DNA of 64,000 bases from Mesobaculum littorinae (GTDB lineage: Bacteria > Pseudomonadota > Alphaproteobacteria > Rhodobacterales > Rhodobacteraceae). The position numbers and the translations under genes are program-made. The DNA is taken from contig NZ_RQXX01000001.1 in NCBI RefSeq assembly GCF_004011175.1, positions 920,536 to 984,535 of the forward strand. The letters run 5' to 3'. Positions within the stretch are counted from its first letter, which is position 1; every line of letters begins with the position of its first letter. A model generated the notes under the pieces. That model was not told the DNA's origin, searched no databases, and worked only from the letters and a program-made list of their open reading frames with translations. This document shows, piece by piece, positions 9,256 to 19,530 of the stretch.

Positions 9256-10293
9256 ATGACCGAGACCCTGACCCTGCGCCGCCCCGACGATTGGCACCTG
9301 CACCTGCGCGACGGCGAGATGATGACGGCGGTGACGCCGCATTCGGCGCGCGATTTCGGCCGCGCGATCATCATGCCGAACCTCGTGCCGCCGGTGGTGA
9401 CCGCGGCCGATGCCGAGGCGTACCGCGCCCGCATCCTGCAGGCGGTTCCGAAGGGCGCGGATTTCACCCCCCTGATGACGCTGTACCTGACCGAGACGAC
9501 GGACCCTGCCGATGTCCGCCGCGCGGCCGAAACCGGCCTGATCGCGGCGCTCAAGCTTTATCCGGCCGGAGCCACGACGAATTCGGACTCCGGCGTGCGT
9601 GACTTCGACCGTGTCATGCCGGTGCTGGAAACGATGGCCGAGATCGGCCTGCCGCTTTGCGTCCATGGCGAGGTGACGGACCCGGCGGTCGACATCTTCG
9701 ACCGCGAGGCGGTGTTCATCGACCGCGTACTGGACCCGCTGCGCGCCCGGATGCCGGGGCTGCGGGTGGTGATGGAGCATGTCACCACAGCCGACGGCGT
9801 CGCCTATGCCCGCGCCGGTGGCCCCGACCTGGCCGCCACCATCACCGCGCATCACCTTGTCATCAATCGCAACCACATCCTGGCAGGCGGGATCCGTCCG
9901 CACTACTACTGCCTGCCGGTGGCCAAGCGCGAAACCCACCGCCTGGCGCTGGTCGAGGCGGCGACAAGCGGCGAGGCATGCTTTTTCCTCGGGACCGACA
10001 GCGCGCCGCATCCCGACGGCGCCAAGGAATCCGCCTGCGGCTGCGCGGGCTGCTTCACGGCCCCGGTCACCCTGCCCCTGCTGGCGCATGTCTTCGAGAC
10101 GGCCGGCGCGCTCGACCGGCTCGAGGCCTTCGCCTCGCTGAACGGGCCCGGCTTCTACCGCATGGCGCCGAACGAGGCGCGCATCACCCTTGAACGCGGC
10201 GCGCCGGATGTGCCCGCGTCTATTGATACCGGGGCCGGGCCGCTCACCGTCTTCGACCCCGGGTTCCCACTGGACTGGCGGGTGCGCGCCTGA
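9256..10293 (+). CDS. pyrC: Dihydroorotase (class II)
   Basis: PyrC interconverts carbamoyl-aspartate and dihydroorotate in pyrimidine synthesis. The 345 residues are the usual class II length. Zinc ligands are visible: H14 and H16 in DDWHLHLRD, the carboxylated Lys100 in [13 protein letters not shown], His in CVHGEV, His in MEHVTT, and the catalytic Asp in LGTDSAPH. The ATG at 9256 follows AGGAGCCCGCAGAGA, a good ribosome-binding site. It is divergent from ureD and is followed 61 bases later by pyrE. Confidence 0.97.
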   Translation: MTETLTLRRPDDWHLHLRDGEMMTAVTPHSARDFGRAIIMPNLVPPVVTAADAEAYRARILQAVPKGADFTPLMTLYLTETTDPADVRRAAETGLIAALKLYPAGATTNSDSGVRDFDRVMPVLETMAEIGLPLCVHGEVTDPAVDIFDREAVFIDRVLDPLRARMPGLRVVMEHVTTADGVAYARAGGPDLAATITAHHLVINRNHILAGGIRPHYYCLPVAKRETHRLALVEAATSGEACFFLGTDSAPHPDGAKESACGCAGCFTAPVTLPLLAHVFETAGALDRLEAFASLNGPGFYRMAPNEARITLERGAPDVPASIDTGAGPLTVFDPGFPLDWRVRA

Positions 10294-10354
10294 CCACCGG
10301 CCACGCCCGCGACGATACTGACCTGATCACGACGACTGAGGGAGAGGACGCCCG

Positions 10355-11032
10355 ATGGTGCCCACCACGTTTCCACCGAAGGAAGAGATCGCCCGGCTTT
10401 CGGCCGGCATGCTGCTTGAAATCGGGGCGGTGCACTTCAACGCGGCCGAGCCCTTCACGCTGGCCAGCGGCCTGCCCTCGCCCACGTATATCGATTGCCG
10501 CAAGCTGATCTCCTATCCCCGCATCCGCACCGCGCTGATGGATTTCCTGGCGATCACCGTGATGCGCGAAGCGGGGTTCGAGGCCTTCGACAACGTCGCG
10601 GGCGGCGAAACCGCAGGCATCCCCTTTGCCGCGCTGGTGGCCGAACGCCTTGCCCTGCCGATGAGCTACGTGCGCAAGAAACCCAAGGGCTACGGCCGCA
10701 ACGCCCGGATCGAAGGGGTGATGCGCGACGGCGACCGGGTGCTTCTGGTCGAGGACCTGACGACCGACGGCGGCTCGAAGCTCAGCTTCGTGGACGCGAT
10801 CCGCGACACCGGGGCCACCTGTGCCCATACGGCGGTGATCTTCTACTACGGCATCTTCCCCGAAACGGTGCCGAACCTCGACCGTCACGGCATTCGCCTG
10901 CACCACCTGTGCACGTGGTGGGACGTGCTGGCCGCGGCGCGTGAAAAGGGCAGTTTCGACGCGGCCACTCTGGACGAGGTCGAGACCTTCCTGACCGCGC
11001 CGCGCCCCTGGCAGGACGCCCGGCGCCCCTGA
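10355..11032 (+). CDS. pyrE: Orotate phosphoribosyltransferase
   Basis: PyrE converts orotate and PRPP to orotidine monophosphate, two steps after PyrC. The 225-residue protein contains the PRPP-binding motif [14 protein letters not shown] (about residues 129-142), the N-terminal [17 protein letters not shown] segment that contacts orotate, and [17 protein letters not shown] as the flexible catalytic loop. The start ATG at 10355 is preceded by GAGGGAGAGGAC. It sits just downstream of pyrC and is probably co-transcribed with it. Confidence 0.96.
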   Translation: MVPTTFPPKEEIARLSAGMLLEIGAVHFNAAEPFTLASGLPSPTYIDCRKLISYPRIRTALMDFLAITVMREAGFEAFDNVAGGETAGIPFAALVAERLALPMSYVRKKPKGYGRNARIEGVMRDGDRVLLVEDLTTDGGSKLSFVDAIRDTGATCAHTAVIFYYGIFPETVPNLDRHGIRLHHLCTWWDVLAAAREKGSFDAATLDEVETFLTAPRPWQDARRP

Positions 11033-11034
11033 TC

Positions 11035-11052
11035 GGCGGGCTTTCGCCCGCC
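11035..11052 (+). terminator. GC hairpin after pyrE
   Basis: A 7-bp perfect stem (GGCGGGC / GCCCGCC) with a TTTC loop begins 3 bases after the pyrE stop. There is no run of T after the stem, so it is a weak terminator candidate or an mRNA 3'-end stabiliser. Confidence 0.45.
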
Positions 11053-11254
11053 CGGTCCAACTCCTCGGCCTCCCGCAGCACCGGGTCTGCGCGTCTGCGG
11101 CGGCGCACCGCAACATGTGGAGCACTCTGGCGCCACCGCCCCGACATGCGGTTGAGGCGGTGGTTTATCCCGCGGTCATCCACAGAGATATACAGTTTGA
11201 AACGCCCCCGGTCGGCGGCTATCACCGACACACCCCGAGCAGGAAGGTGGCCCC

Positions 11255-12769
11255 ATGAACGAGATCACCGCGATCCGTGACACGCGCCCGCAGGCAGGCC
11301 AGTCCGACGATACGCCGCAGGCCGATGCCCTGCCGCATTCGATCGAGGCCGAGCAGCAGCTGCTGGGCGCGATCCTGACCAACAACGACGTCTACGACCG
11401 CGTCGCCAGCGTCATCGACGCCAGCCATTTCTACGATCCGGTCCATGCCCGCATCTACGAAATCGCGGCGGCCCGTATCGCCAAGAACGCGCTGGCCTCG
11501 CCCGTGACGATCAAGGCCTTCATGGAAGAGGACGAGGGCCTGAAGGAGCTGGGCGGCGCGCAGTATCTCTTCCGTCTCGCGGGGGCGGCGATTTCGTCCT
11601 TCGCGGCGCGCGACTATGCCCAGATGATCCACGATTTCGCGATCCGGCGATCGCTGATGCGGCTTGGCCACGACATCGCGGCCAAGGCCGGGCGCATCGA
11701 CGTGGAAAGCGAGCCCAAGCAGCAGATCGTCGAGGCCGAGCAGCAGCTTTACAAGCTGGGCGAGGCCGGACAGTCGAACCAGGGTTTCGTGTCGTTCCTG
11801 CGCGCGGTGACCGATGCGGTGAACGTCGCCAATGCCGCCTACCAGCGCGAAGGCGGTCTGGCGGGCGTTTCCACGGGCCTTGTCGACCTCGACAAGAAGC
11901 TCGGCGGCCTGCACCGGTCCGACCTTCTGATCCTTGCCGGGCGCCCCTCGATGGGCAAGACGTCGCTCGCCACCAACATCGCCTTCAACATCGCCAAGGC
12001 CTACAAGCGCGGGCGCATGCCCGACGGCAGCGAAGGCGCGGTGGATGGCGGCGTCGTGGGCTTCTATTCGCTCGAGATGTCGGCCGAACAGCTGGCCGCA
12101 CGGATCCTGTCGGAAGCGTCCGAGGTGCCGTCGGAACAGATCCGGCGCGGCGACATGAACGAACGCGAATTCCGCCGCTTCGTCGAGGCCGCGAAAAGCC
12201 TCGAGGCCTGTCCGCTTTACATCGACGACACGCCCGCCCTGCCGATCAGCCAGTTGGCCGCCCGCGCGCGGCGGTTGAAGCGGGAACACGGTCTCGACGC
12301 GCTGTTCGTCGACTACCTGCAGCTGGTCAAGGGCACCGGCCGCGGCGACAACCGGGTCAACGAGATCTCGGAGATTTCCCAGGGCCTCAAGGCCATCGCG
12401 AAGGAACTCGATGTGCCCGTCGTCGCCCTGTCGCAGCTGTCGCGCCAGGTCGAAAGCCGCGACGACAAGCGCCCGCAGCTGTCCGACCTGCGGGAATCGG
12501 GCTCGATCGAGCAAGACGCTGACGTCGTGATGTTCGTGTTCCGCGAGGAATACTATGTCGAGCGTGAAAAGCCCTCGGACGACCGGCTGGACGAAATGGC
12601 CACGTGGCAGGACCGGATGGAGAAACTGCACGGCAAGGCCGAGGTCATCATCGGCAAGCAGCGGCACGGCCCCATCGGTTCGGTCGATCTCAGCTTCGAG
12701 GGGCGGTTCACCCGCTTCGGCAACCTCGTGCAGGCCTGGCAGCAGGGCGATACCGAGAACTTCGGCTGA
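11255..12769 (+). CDS. dnaB: Replicative DNA helicase DnaB
   Basis: DnaB is the hexameric helicase that unwinds DNA at the replication fork. The 504-residue protein has the N-terminal DnaG-interacting domain ([16 protein letters not shown], about 26-41). It also has the RecA-like motor with Walker [10 protein letters not shown] near residue 229, the Walker B strand [10 protein letters not shown], the Q-rich [12 protein letters not shown] motif, and the late [16 protein letters not shown]. Nothing is missing, and no intein or insertion is seen. The 220 bases upstream hold its promoter; a DnaA-box-like TCATCCACA lies at 11176-11184 but is unproven. Confidence 0.97.
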   Translation: MNEITAIRDTRPQAGQSDDTPQADALPHSIEAEQQLLGAILTNNDVYDRVASVIDASHFYDPVHARIYEIAAARIAKNALASPVTIKAFMEEDEGLKELGGAQYLFRLAGAAISSFAARDYAQMIHDFAIRRSLMRLGHDIAAKAGRIDVESEPKQQIVEAEQQLYKLGEAGQSNQGFVSFLRAVTDAVNVANAAYQREGGLAGVSTGLVDLDKKLGGLHRSDLLILAGRPSMGKTSLATNIAFNIAKAYKRGRMPDGSEGAVDGGVVGFYSLEMSAEQLAARILSEASEVPSEQIRRGDMNEREFRRFVEAAKSLEACPLYIDDTPALPISQLAARARRLKREHGLDALFVDYLQLVKGTGRGDNRVNEISEISQGLKAIAKELDVPVVALSQLSRQVESRDDKRPQLSDLRESGSIEQDADVVMFVFREEYYVEREKPSDDRLDEMATWQDRMEKLHGKAEVIIGKQRHGPIGSVDLSFEGRFTRFGNLVQAWQQGDTENFG

Positions 12770-12786
12770 CGCCAGTGGGGAGCGCC

Positions 12787-13185
12787 GTGGGCATCACCGG
12801 GGTAAATCACCTGACGCTTGCCTGCCGCGATCTCGACCGCGCGACGGCCTTCTACCGCGATGTTCTGGGCGCCACCCTGCGCGCAAGATGGGAGGCGGGC
12901 GCCTATCTGGAACTGGGGTCGCTGTGGCTATGCCTTGCCCGCGGCGACGTGACCCCGCGCGCGGATTACACCCACGTCGCGCTGTCCTGCGCCGCCCCGG
13001 ATTTCGCGTCGATCGCCGCGCGGATCACCGCCGCCGCACCGCTCTGGCAAGAGAACCGGTCGGAGGGCGCATCGCTTTATTTCCTGGACCCCGACGGCCA
13101 CAGGCTTGAGCTTCACGCGGGCGACCTCGCGTCGCGCCTGGACCACTACCGGGCCCATCCCGAGGCCGGCGTCACCGTCATCTGA
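12787..13185 (+). CDS. FosA-like VOC metalloprotein (glutathione transferase type)
   Basis: The 132-residue protein is a single vicinal-oxygen-chelate domain and resembles FosA, which opens fosfomycin with glutathione. The metal ligands are conserved as H8 (VNHLTL), H63 (DYTHVAL) and E108 (HRLELHAGD). FosA substrate-loop residues also appear: T10, W47, S92, S96, Y98 and R117 by my alignment. The position of FosA Lys90 is Gln88 here (WQENRSEG), which could weaken fosfomycin binding. The start is GTG at 12787 after GTGGGGAG. It lies 17 bases after dnaB and is probably read from the same transcript. It may act on another electrophile. Confidence 0.8.
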   Translation: MGITGVNHLTLACRDLDRATAFYRDVLGATLRARWEAGAYLELGSLWLCLARGDVTPRADYTHVALSCAAPDFASIAARITAAAPLWQENRSEGASLYFLDPDGHRLELHAGDLASRLDHYRAHPEAGVTVI

Positions 13186-13282
13186 GCGCGCGCCATGGCG
13201 CCGCGGCAACGCTTGCGGCGGCGGGCCGCCCGCCCCTTGCGGCATGCTTGACCTTCCCCCGCCTTGGACCGAAACCACCGCC

Positions 13283-14326
13283 ATGGGAACTGCGACGCTT
13301 CACATCGATCTCGACGCCATCGTGGCGAACTGGAAAGCCCTTGCCGCGAAATCCGCGCCGGGGGTCGACACCGCCGCCGTGGTCAAGGCCGACGCCTATG
13401 GACTGGGCGCGGGCCACGTGGCCCGGGCGCTCTACCGTGCAGGCTGCACGCAGTTCTTCGTGGCCTATCCCGAAGAGGCCGCGACCTTGCGCGAAACCAT
13501 CGGGCAGAACCCTCAGATCAACGTCTTTTCGGGGCACATGGCCGGCGATACCGACATGATCTCGGACCTCAACCTCGTGCCGATGCTGAACTCGATCGAG
13601 CAGATGACCCGCCATTTCGAGGCGCTGCCCGACCAGCCCTTCGGCGTCCAGCTCGATTCGGGGATGAACCGGCTGGGACTGGAGCCGTCCGAGTGGACGG
13701 CCGCCCGCGACATCGTGATGGCGCAGGGTCCGAAACTGTTGATGAGCCACCTTGCCTGTGCCGATGAACCCGACTCTCCGTCGAACGCCCGGCAATTGGC
13801 GCAGTTCGTCGAGATGACCGAGGGGCTGGGCGTGCCGCGCTCGCTTTCGGCGACGGGCGGTATCCTTCTGGGGTCTGACTATCACTTCGACGTCACGCGG
13901 CCGGGTATCGGGCTTTACGGCGGCCTGCCCTTCGGCGACGCGCAATCGGTCGTGCGGCTGTCGGTCCCCGTCGTGCAGACGCGCGACGTCGCTGCGGGCG
14001 AATTCGTGGGCTACGGCCGCGCCTTCACCGCCGAGACCCCGACGCGCATTGCCACCATCGCCGCGGGGTATGCCGACGGGCTGATCCGCGCCATCGGCGG
14101 TTCGGCCGTGGCATTTGCAGGCGAGGTGCCCTGCCCGCTCGCCGGTCGCGTCTCGATGGACCTGATCACCGTCGATATCACCCATCTCGACGATACCCCC
14201 ACGCATCTCGACCTGCTGTGCGAGGCGCAAAGCGTCGACGATCTCGCCGCCTCGGCCGACACCATCGGGTACGAGATCCTGACCTCTCTCGGGGCGCGCT
14301 ACACCCGGCGCTACGGCAACGCCTGA
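13283..14326 (+). CDS. alr: Alanine racemase
   Basis: Alr makes D-alanine for peptidoglycan. The 347-residue protein shows the PLP-binding lysine K35 in [10 protein letters not shown], the [12 protein letters not shown] and GYADG segments of the C-terminal barrel-facing domain, the catalytic tyrosine in VGYGRAF, and the [14 protein letters not shown] motif. The ATG at 13283 follows ACCGCC without a strong ribosome-binding site. It follows dnaB and the FosA-like gene on the same strand, an order common in Rhodobacterales. Confidence 0.96.
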   Translation: MGTATLHIDLDAIVANWKALAAKSAPGVDTAAVVKADAYGLGAGHVARALYRAGCTQFFVAYPEEAATLRETIGQNPQINVFSGHMAGDTDMISDLNLVPMLNSIEQMTRHFEALPDQPFGVQLDSGMNRLGLEPSEWTAARDIVMAQGPKLLMSHLACADEPDSPSNARQLAQFVEMTEGLGVPRSLSATGGILLGSDYHFDVTRPGIGLYGGLPFGDAQSVVRLSVPVVQTRDVAAGEFVGYGRAFTAETPTRIATIAAGYADGLIRAIGGSAVAFAGEVPCPLAGRVSMDLITVDITHLDDTPTHLDLLCEAQSVDDLAASADTIGYEILTSLGARYTRRYGNA

Positions 14327-14546
14327 GCGCCCGCGCAGGCCTTCATCCTTTCGTAGTCTCCGCCGCCTAGGCTGCCCAAACGATCCGGCTCCGGGGCGTA
14401 AGCGGTGTTTTGCGCATCAGATCTGTCGCGCGTGGCCACAGCAATCGTTGAAGGTTTCGCCGTCGGGGACGTTTTGTGGGAACCATTCACCGCCCACTGC
14501 GTAAGGCCGATAGGAAATATTTTGCCGATTGTGCAGGGAGGTATTG

Positions 14547-15317
14547 ATGTCCGGAAGTATCCGACAGGTCCGTGGGTCCGCCGCACAGCAGGCACACTGG
14601 ATCGCAAGCGCCATCCTGACCCTCGCCGCGATCGCCCTGGTTTCGGCCTGCATTGCCGCCGCTGCAGGTCTGCTTCCCTGGCTCACCCTGCCCCTGACCT
14701 TTGGCGAGGTCACCTATCCGCAGGCGGGCCTTTTCGTTCAGCTGGGCGTCACCGCGCTGATCTTCCTTCTGGCCTGCTCCATGCCGTCGGGGCTGCGCGT
14801 CCTGCGCCTGGAACAAAGCCATCGGGATTTCTCGATATGCATGTCCGATGTGGCCGAGGCCTACCGGATCTGCCACGCGGCCGACCGCGAGGGGGCCTTT
14901 ACCCTCAAGGGTGAGTTCGATGCCGTGCGCGAACGCATCCGGTTCATGCGCAGTCATCCCGACCTGGGCGGGCTGGAGCCCCAGATCCTCGAAGCCGCCG
15001 CCCAGATGTCGACCACCAGCCAGGAGCTGGCCGACCGCTATTCCGACGAAAAGATCGACCGCGCCCGCACCTTCCTGCGCCAGCGGCAGGAAGAGATCGA
15101 GACGTTCCGCGACCGCATCGTCGAAGCCACCGCGCAGTGCCATGAACTGCGCCGCTGGGTCGATCATGTCGAGGTCGAGGAAAGTATCATGGAAAGCCAG
15201 CTGGGCCAGCTTGAGGAACAGCTGGGCGACACATTGGCAAAGCTGGGCTTCGTTCGTTCGGCCGGAACCCCGAACGTGGTGCCGATGAAAAGCGGCATGG
15301 CCACCGCGGCCGAGTAG
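14547..15317 (+). CDS. Membrane-anchored coiled-coil protein of unknown function
   Basis: The 256-residue protein has two predicted transmembrane segments near the N-terminus (about residues 18-42 and 63-80). A long, highly charged helical cytoplasmic region follows, rich in E, R and Q, with coiled-coil character between about residues 150 and 235 (for example QRQEEIETFRDRIVEATAQC). The ATG at 14547 has a good ribosome-binding site (GGGAGGT). Relatives upstream of radA in Rhodobacterales carry the label DNA repair protein, which seems to come only from that neighbourhood. I see no enzyme motif. A divalent role at the membrane is possible but unsupported. Confidence 0.75.
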   Translation: MSGSIRQVRGSAAQQAHWIASAILTLAAIALVSACIAAAAGLLPWLTLPLTFGEVTYPQAGLFVQLGVTALIFLLACSMPSGLRVLRLEQSHRDFSICMSDVAEAYRICHAADREGAFTLKGEFDAVRERIRFMRSHPDLGGLEPQILEAAAQMSTTSQELADRYSDEKIDRARTFLRQRQEEIETFRDRIVEATAQCHELRRWVDHVEVEESIMESQLGQLEEQLGDTLAKLGFVRSAGTPNVVPMKSGMATAAE

Positions 15318-15382
15318 CCCGGGATCGACCGTACCCGGCGCCTCTGCCTCCGGACGCGGAAAGCGGCCGCGGCAGCGCAGAT

Positions 15383-15407
15383 TGGGCGCCGGTTCCCCCG
15401 GCGCCCA
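15383..15407. terminator. Bidirectional hairpin between convergent genes
   Basis: A perfect 10-bp inverted repeat (TGGGCGCCGG / CCGGCGCCCA) with a 5-base loop lies between the end of the plus-strand coiled-coil gene and the end of the minus-strand esterase gene. It is well placed to stop or protect both transcripts, although no T-tract follows. Confidence 0.6.
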
Positions 15408-15417
15408 GAGCCATCCG

Positions 15418-17037
15418 TCAGTCTGCGCAGCTGTAGCTTTCGACCGCCTGTGGATCGCCGGATCCGTCATACACGGCATGTTGCGGATAGCGGCACAGAG
15501 GACGCTCGCGCCCTTCGAACGCCGCACCAGTCGCCGTGACAGCCTCGGGCGGCGTGCCCTTCTCTACCCAGGCCATCAGCGGCGTCAGCATGTCGAACCG
15601 GTCCAGCCCGGCAGACCCTCCACGGCAATGTGCCATGCCCGGAACAAGGTAGAGCGCCGCGAAATCGCGCGCGCCGCCCTCTGCCGCCGCATCCAGTCGA
15701 AGATAGTAATCCCGCGTGTCCCAGGCCGAAAACCACGGGTCGCTCAGCCCGTGATACAGCATCAGCTTGCTGCCATTGCCGGAGAACGACGACAGGTTGG
15801 TCCAGCGATCCGCGTTGATCAGCCATTGCTGCGGCCCCGGCGTGATGCTTTGGGCCACCAGATCGTCGACGCTGCTTTCAGTGTCGGTGTTGCCCGCTTG
15901 CCGATTGCTTTCGGCATCAAAGCGGAACAGGCCCGGCGCGGCGCCCTCGGGCATGTCCATCACGCCGGTATCCATCGGGTACCCCGGGTAGATCTGCCGC
16001 CCGGTCGAGCTTTCGGTCGGCGCGAACATCGTGCGAACCAGCCCGACCTGCCCCACGTTCAGGCACGCACCCTCTTCGCCCGCCTCGCAGGCCAGCACGG
16101 CGGGATCGAAGTCGCAGGCGTCGGGCGCGAAGATCATCCCGTCGCGGTTCCCGTCCAGCCCGTCGCAGGCAGCCAGCAGACCGTCTAGGATCGCCTGCCG
16201 CTCGGCCCCGTCGAAGACCGCCGCACGGTCGGGGCTGCCATCCGCGGCCTCCGGCGCCAGCCGGTTCATCGCGATGGCCTTGGCGGCCAGCGCGGTGTTG
16301 GAGTGGTCGGTGCGCAGCGCGGGCGCCCCGGCCAGCACCCCGTCGAACAGAAGCGGCGTGCGCTGCGCCGCCTGCATCGCCTCGCGGCCGCCGGTCGAGC
16401 AGCCGTCGAAATAGGTGTAGTCGGGCGCCGCGTCATAGTAGCCCTCGACCAACTTCAGGGCGAGCGCGGTGACCTTGGGCACCGACTCCTGCGCAAAGTT
16501 CAGCGCGGCAATCTGATCGGCCTGAAAGCTCGGGTCGAAAACCGCGCCCTGGTGTCCGCTGTCGCTGGAGACGACGGCAAATCCCCGGTCGACCGCGGAT
16601 GTCTCGCCGGCCGCCGCCGCGCCTTCGGGCGGGCGCACCGTGCCGTTCAATCCGCCGCCGCCCTGGTAGAGGAACCGCCCGTTCCAGTCGTCGGGCAGTG
16701 CCAGCGCAAAGCCCAGGGCATAGTCGCCGCCGACACCCGACCGACGCTCGAAACTCCCCTCGATCAGGCAGCGCGCGCGCCCCGCGTCGACATGCGACGT
16801 CGTGAAGGTCAGGTCGGGATAGTCCGGCATCGCGGCCGTGAACCCTGCGCATGCCTCGGCCGAGCCGCCCCCAGCCGGCCCTGTCGCGTCCTGCGCCGCG
16901 GCCCCCTGCGGCGCCAGCATCGCGCAGAGCGCCAGGGCCGACGCCGTCGCGATCCGTCCCCCCCTGCGCCCGCGCGCCCCTGTCCTGGCCGCATCCCCCG
17001 CGCCCGCATCCCATGGGCTGTCTCTGTGATCAGTCAT
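15418..17037 (-). CDS. Tannase/feruloyl esterase family hydrolase, exported
   Basis: The 539-residue protein belongs to the tannase/feruloyl esterase family, which cleaves esters of phenolic acids. The nucleophile is in DGCSTGG near residue 205 and the catalytic His in GMAHCRGG near residue 464. The adjacent Cys-Ser and His-Cys pairs form the family's typical CS-D-HC disulphide arrangement, and Asp lies in GLSDPWFSAWDT. The N-terminus has twin arginines (GRRGGRIATASALALCAML...) and an AAA cleavage region, so it is exported. The ATG at 17037 has a GGGGAGG site. It interrupts the usual coiled-coil gene-radA neighbourhood. Confidence 0.85.
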   Translation of the reverse strand: MTDHRDSPWDAGAGDAARTGARGRRGGRIATASALALCAMLAPQGAAAQDATGPAGGGSAEACAGFTAAMPDYPDLTFTTSHVDAGRARCLIEGSFERRSGVGGDYALGFALALPDDWNGRFLYQGGGGLNGTVRPPEGAAAAGETSAVDRGFAVVSSDSGHQGAVFDPSFQADQIAALNFAQESVPKVTALALKLVEGYYDAAPDYTYFDGCSTGGREAMQAAQRTPLLFDGVLAGAPALRTDHSNTALAAKAIAMNRLAPEAADGSPDRAAVFDGAERQAILDGLLAACDGLDGNRDGMIFAPDACDFDPAVLACEAGEEGACLNVGQVGLVRTMFAPTESSTGRQIYPGYPMDTGVMDMPEGAAPGLFRFDAESNRQAGNTDTESSVDDLVAQSITPGPQQWLINADRWTNLSSFSGNGSKLMLYHGLSDPWFSAWDTRDYYLRLDAAAEGGARDFAALYLVPGMAHCRGGSAGLDRFDMLTPLMAWVEKGTPPEAVTATGAAFEGRERPLCRYPQHAVYDGSGDPQAVESYSCAD

Positions 17038-17150
17038 GATGGCCTCCCCGCCGTTCTGTGCGCAGATCAGGCTAGGGGGCGCGCGTGTGGGGGGCAAGCG
17101 CAGCCTCGGTTGCCCTTGCCCTCGGGCCCCGGAGGCGGCAGGAAGCGGGG

Positions 17151-18521
17151 ATGGCCCGAAAGACCTCAACCTTCGTCTGTGCCGAATGTGGCGCGGTCTA
17201 TACCAAGTGGTCCGGCCGCTGCGACAGCTGCGGCGCCTGGAACTCGATCCACGAGGAAAAGCCGCTTTCCGCCAGCGGCCCCGCATCCAAGACGCTGGGC
17301 GCGCAGCGCGGCAGCGGCATGGTCCTGCATGACCTCGCGACCGAAGAGCTGCCGCCGCCGCGCACCTCCTCCGGCCTGGCCGAGCTTGACCGGGTGCTGG
17401 GCGGCGGGTTGGTGCCCGGCTCGGCGATCCTCGTCGGCGGCGACCCGGGGATCGGCAAGTCGACGCTGCTTCTGCAGGCAGGCGCGCGTTTCGCCGCCGC
17501 GGGGCTGAAGACGATCTACGTCTCCGGCGAGGAAGCCTCGGCCCAGGTGCGGATGCGGGCGCAGCGACTTGGGCTGGGGCACGCCGACGTCGCGCTTGCG
17601 GCCGAAACCAACCTGCGCGACATCCTGACCACGCTCGATGCCGAGCGGCCCGACCTTGTCATCATCGACTCGATCCAGACGATGTGGGCCGACATGGTGG
17701 AAAGCGCGCCGGGATCGGTGGCGCAGGTGCGGTCGGCCGCGCACGAACTGACGCGGTTTGCAAAGACCAAGGGCGCCGCCGTGGTGCTGGTGGGTCACGT
17801 CACCAAGGAGGGCCAGATCGCCGGCCCCCGCGTCGTCGAGCACATGGTCGACACCGTGCTTTATTTCGAAGGTGAACGCGGCCACCAGTTCCGAATCCTG
17901 CGCGCGGTCAAGAACCGCTTTGGCCCTGCCGACGAAATCGGCGTCTTCGAGATGACGGGCGATGGCCTGTCGGAGGTCGAAAACCCCTCGGCCCTGTTCC
18001 TGTCGGACCGCGAGGATCCGGCGCCCGGTTCCGTCGTCTTCGCCGGGATCGAGGGGACGCGCCCGCTGTTGTGCGAATTCCAGGCGCTGGTCGCGCCCTC
18101 GCCGCATTCCCAGCCGCGCCGCACCACCGTGGGGTGGGACGGCGGGCGGCTGGCGATGATCCTCGCCGTGCTAGAGGCGCGCTGCGGCATCCCCTTCACC
18201 GGTCTCGACGTCTATCTCAACGTCGCGGGCGGCATGCGGATCGGCGAACCCGCGGCGGACCTGGCCGTTGCCGCGGCGCTTCTGTCGGCCCGCGAGGACA
18301 CCGCCCTGCCGCCGCAGTCGGTGGTTTTCGGTGAAATCTCGCTCTCGGGGGCCCTGCGTCCGGTAGCACAGACGGAAAACAGGTTGAAAGAAGCGCAGAA
18401 ACTTGGTTTCTCGGCGGCGATTGCGCCCGCCCGCAGCAAGACCGGGGATCATCCCGGACTGACTTTCCGATCCTACCCGGATCTGGCCGGTGTGGTGGGC
18501 GACCTGTTCGGCGCGGGCTAA
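17151..18521 (+). CDS. radA: DNA repair protein RadA/Sms
   Basis: RadA is a RecA-like helicase that extends heteroduplexes in recombination. The 456 residues show all of its parts in order. These are a C4 zinc finger (C10, C13, C24, C27), Walker A GGDPGIGKST near residue 98, the diagnostic KNRFG motif near residue 253 (AVKNRFGPADEIG), and a C-terminal Lon-like domain (GGMRIGEPAADLAVAAALLSA). The ATG at 17151 follows GGAAGCGGGG. cvpA starts 15 bases after its stop. Confidence 0.96.
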   Translation: MARKTSTFVCAECGAVYTKWSGRCDSCGAWNSIHEEKPLSASGPASKTLGAQRGSGMVLHDLATEELPPPRTSSGLAELDRVLGGGLVPGSAILVGGDPGIGKSTLLLQAGARFAAAGLKTIYVSGEEASAQVRMRAQRLGLGHADVALAAETNLRDILTTLDAERPDLVIIDSIQTMWADMVESAPGSVAQVRSAAHELTRFAKTKGAAVVLVGHVTKEGQIAGPRVVEHMVDTVLYFEGERGHQFRILRAVKNRFGPADEIGVFEMTGDGLSEVENPSALFLSDREDPAPGSVVFAGIEGTRPLLCEFQALVAPSPHSQPRRTTVGWDGGRLAMILAVLEARCGIPFTGLDVYLNVAGGMRIGEPAADLAVAAALLSAREDTALPPQSVVFGEISLSGALRPVAQTENRLKEAQKLGFSAAIAPARSKTGDHPGLTFRSYPDLAGVVGDLFGAG

Positions 18522-18536
18522 GAAAGGCTAATACGT

Positions 18537-19091
18537 ATGGAGGGTTTCACCGTCATCGACGGGGTGGTGGCCGCGGTCATCATAATCTCGGCGATCCTCG
18601 CCTATTCCCGCGGGCTGGTGCGCGAAACGCTGGCCATCGCGGGCTGGATCGCCGCCGCCATCGTGGCATTCATCTTCGCGCCAGCCGTCGAACCCGTGAT
18701 GCGCGAGATCCCGGTGTTGAACAAATTCCTCGACGACAGCTGCGAATTGTCGGTCATCGCGTCCTTCGCGGTGGTCTTCGCGCTGGCACTTGTGGTCGTG
18801 TCGATCTTCACACCGCTCTTCTCGGGCGCCATCCAGCGCTCGGCACTGGGGGGGATCGACCAGGTTCTGGGCTTTCTCTTCGGGGTGGCGCGGGGCATCC
18901 TCCTGGTCCTCGTGGCCTTCGTGGTCTACGACCGCGTCGCCACCGGCTCGGCCATCCCGATGGTCGACGATAGCCGCTCGGCCCGGATCTTCGAACGCAC
19001 GCAGGGTTCGATCGACGAGCAGATCCCCGAAGACGCGCCGGGCTGGATCGTCGGCCGCTACGAACAACTCGTGGGCTCCTGCGGCGCCTGA
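18537..19091 (+). CDS. cvpA: CvpA family membrane protein
   Basis: The 184-residue inner-membrane protein has four hydrophobic segments (roughly residues 5-23, 30-48, 65-88 and 106-128) and the CvpA signature around YSRGLVRETLAIAGWIAA. In many proteobacteria cvpA is named for colicin V production and lies upstream of purF; here purF is absent and a strong terminator follows 26 bases after the stop. The C-terminal 50 residues are soluble and acidic. It is co-directional with radA with a 15-base gap. Confidence 0.9.
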   Translation: MEGFTVIDGVVAAVIIISAILAYSRGLVRETLAIAGWIAAAIVAFIFAPAVEPVMREIPVLNKFLDDSCELSVIASFAVVFALALVVVSIFTPLFSGAIQRSALGGIDQVLGFLFGVARGILLVLVAFVVYDRVATGSAIPMVDDSRSARIFERTQGSIDEQIPEDAPGWIVGRYEQLVGSCGA

Positions 19092-19116
19092 GGCGCAGCG
19101 GAGCACCCGACAACGC

Positions 19117-19144
19117 AAAGGGGGCCGGTTCCGGCCCCCTTTTT
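19117..19144 (+). terminator. Rho-independent terminator after cvpA
   Basis: An AAAGGGGGCCGG / CCGGCCCCCTTT inverted repeat separated by TT is followed by TTTTC. The long GC stem with flanking A- and T-runs is a textbook terminator and could work in both directions. Confidence 0.88.
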
Positions 19145-19530
19145 CGTGCGAGTGGGGCGGTGCGGGGAGACGAGGCCTTGCGCGGGCGGGGCCCGTCGGC
19201 CCCGCAGGTCCCAAGGCCGCGTGTCAGTCGCCGACCATACGCCCGCACACATCGGGTCCCCTACTCTTGCCCCCGACCCCGGGCCTGGCGGGACCGGACC
19301 GCGCCCGGGCCCAAGGCGTCTCCTCGGGTGCCACCACGCACCGCGCCGCGGTATCCCAGCGGTTCACCCGGTCCGGCCGGCCACGCGCGCTGTTTGATCA
19401 TGCACTGCCGCCCGTTGATCAGACGCCTGTGCAATCCTGCCACGCACGCCCGGGCATGGTGGCGACCGTTTCACCCGGTGCCAGCGCATGGCGGCCGGCA
19501 CGGGTCACTCGGCCTGGGCCTTCAGCCTTT
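19145..19530. other. Gap without a supported gene
   Basis: These 386 bases lie between the cvpA terminator and the 3' end of the minus-strand ABC exporter gene. Short frames exist on both strands but have no start context or recognisable product. I see no repeat, RNA gene or IS remnant in it. Confidence 0.6.

Noticed and set aside
11176-11184. DnaA-box-like TCATCCACA before dnaB
   Set aside because: Single copy with a mismatch and no AT-rich unwinding region; not enough for an origin or a DnaA site.
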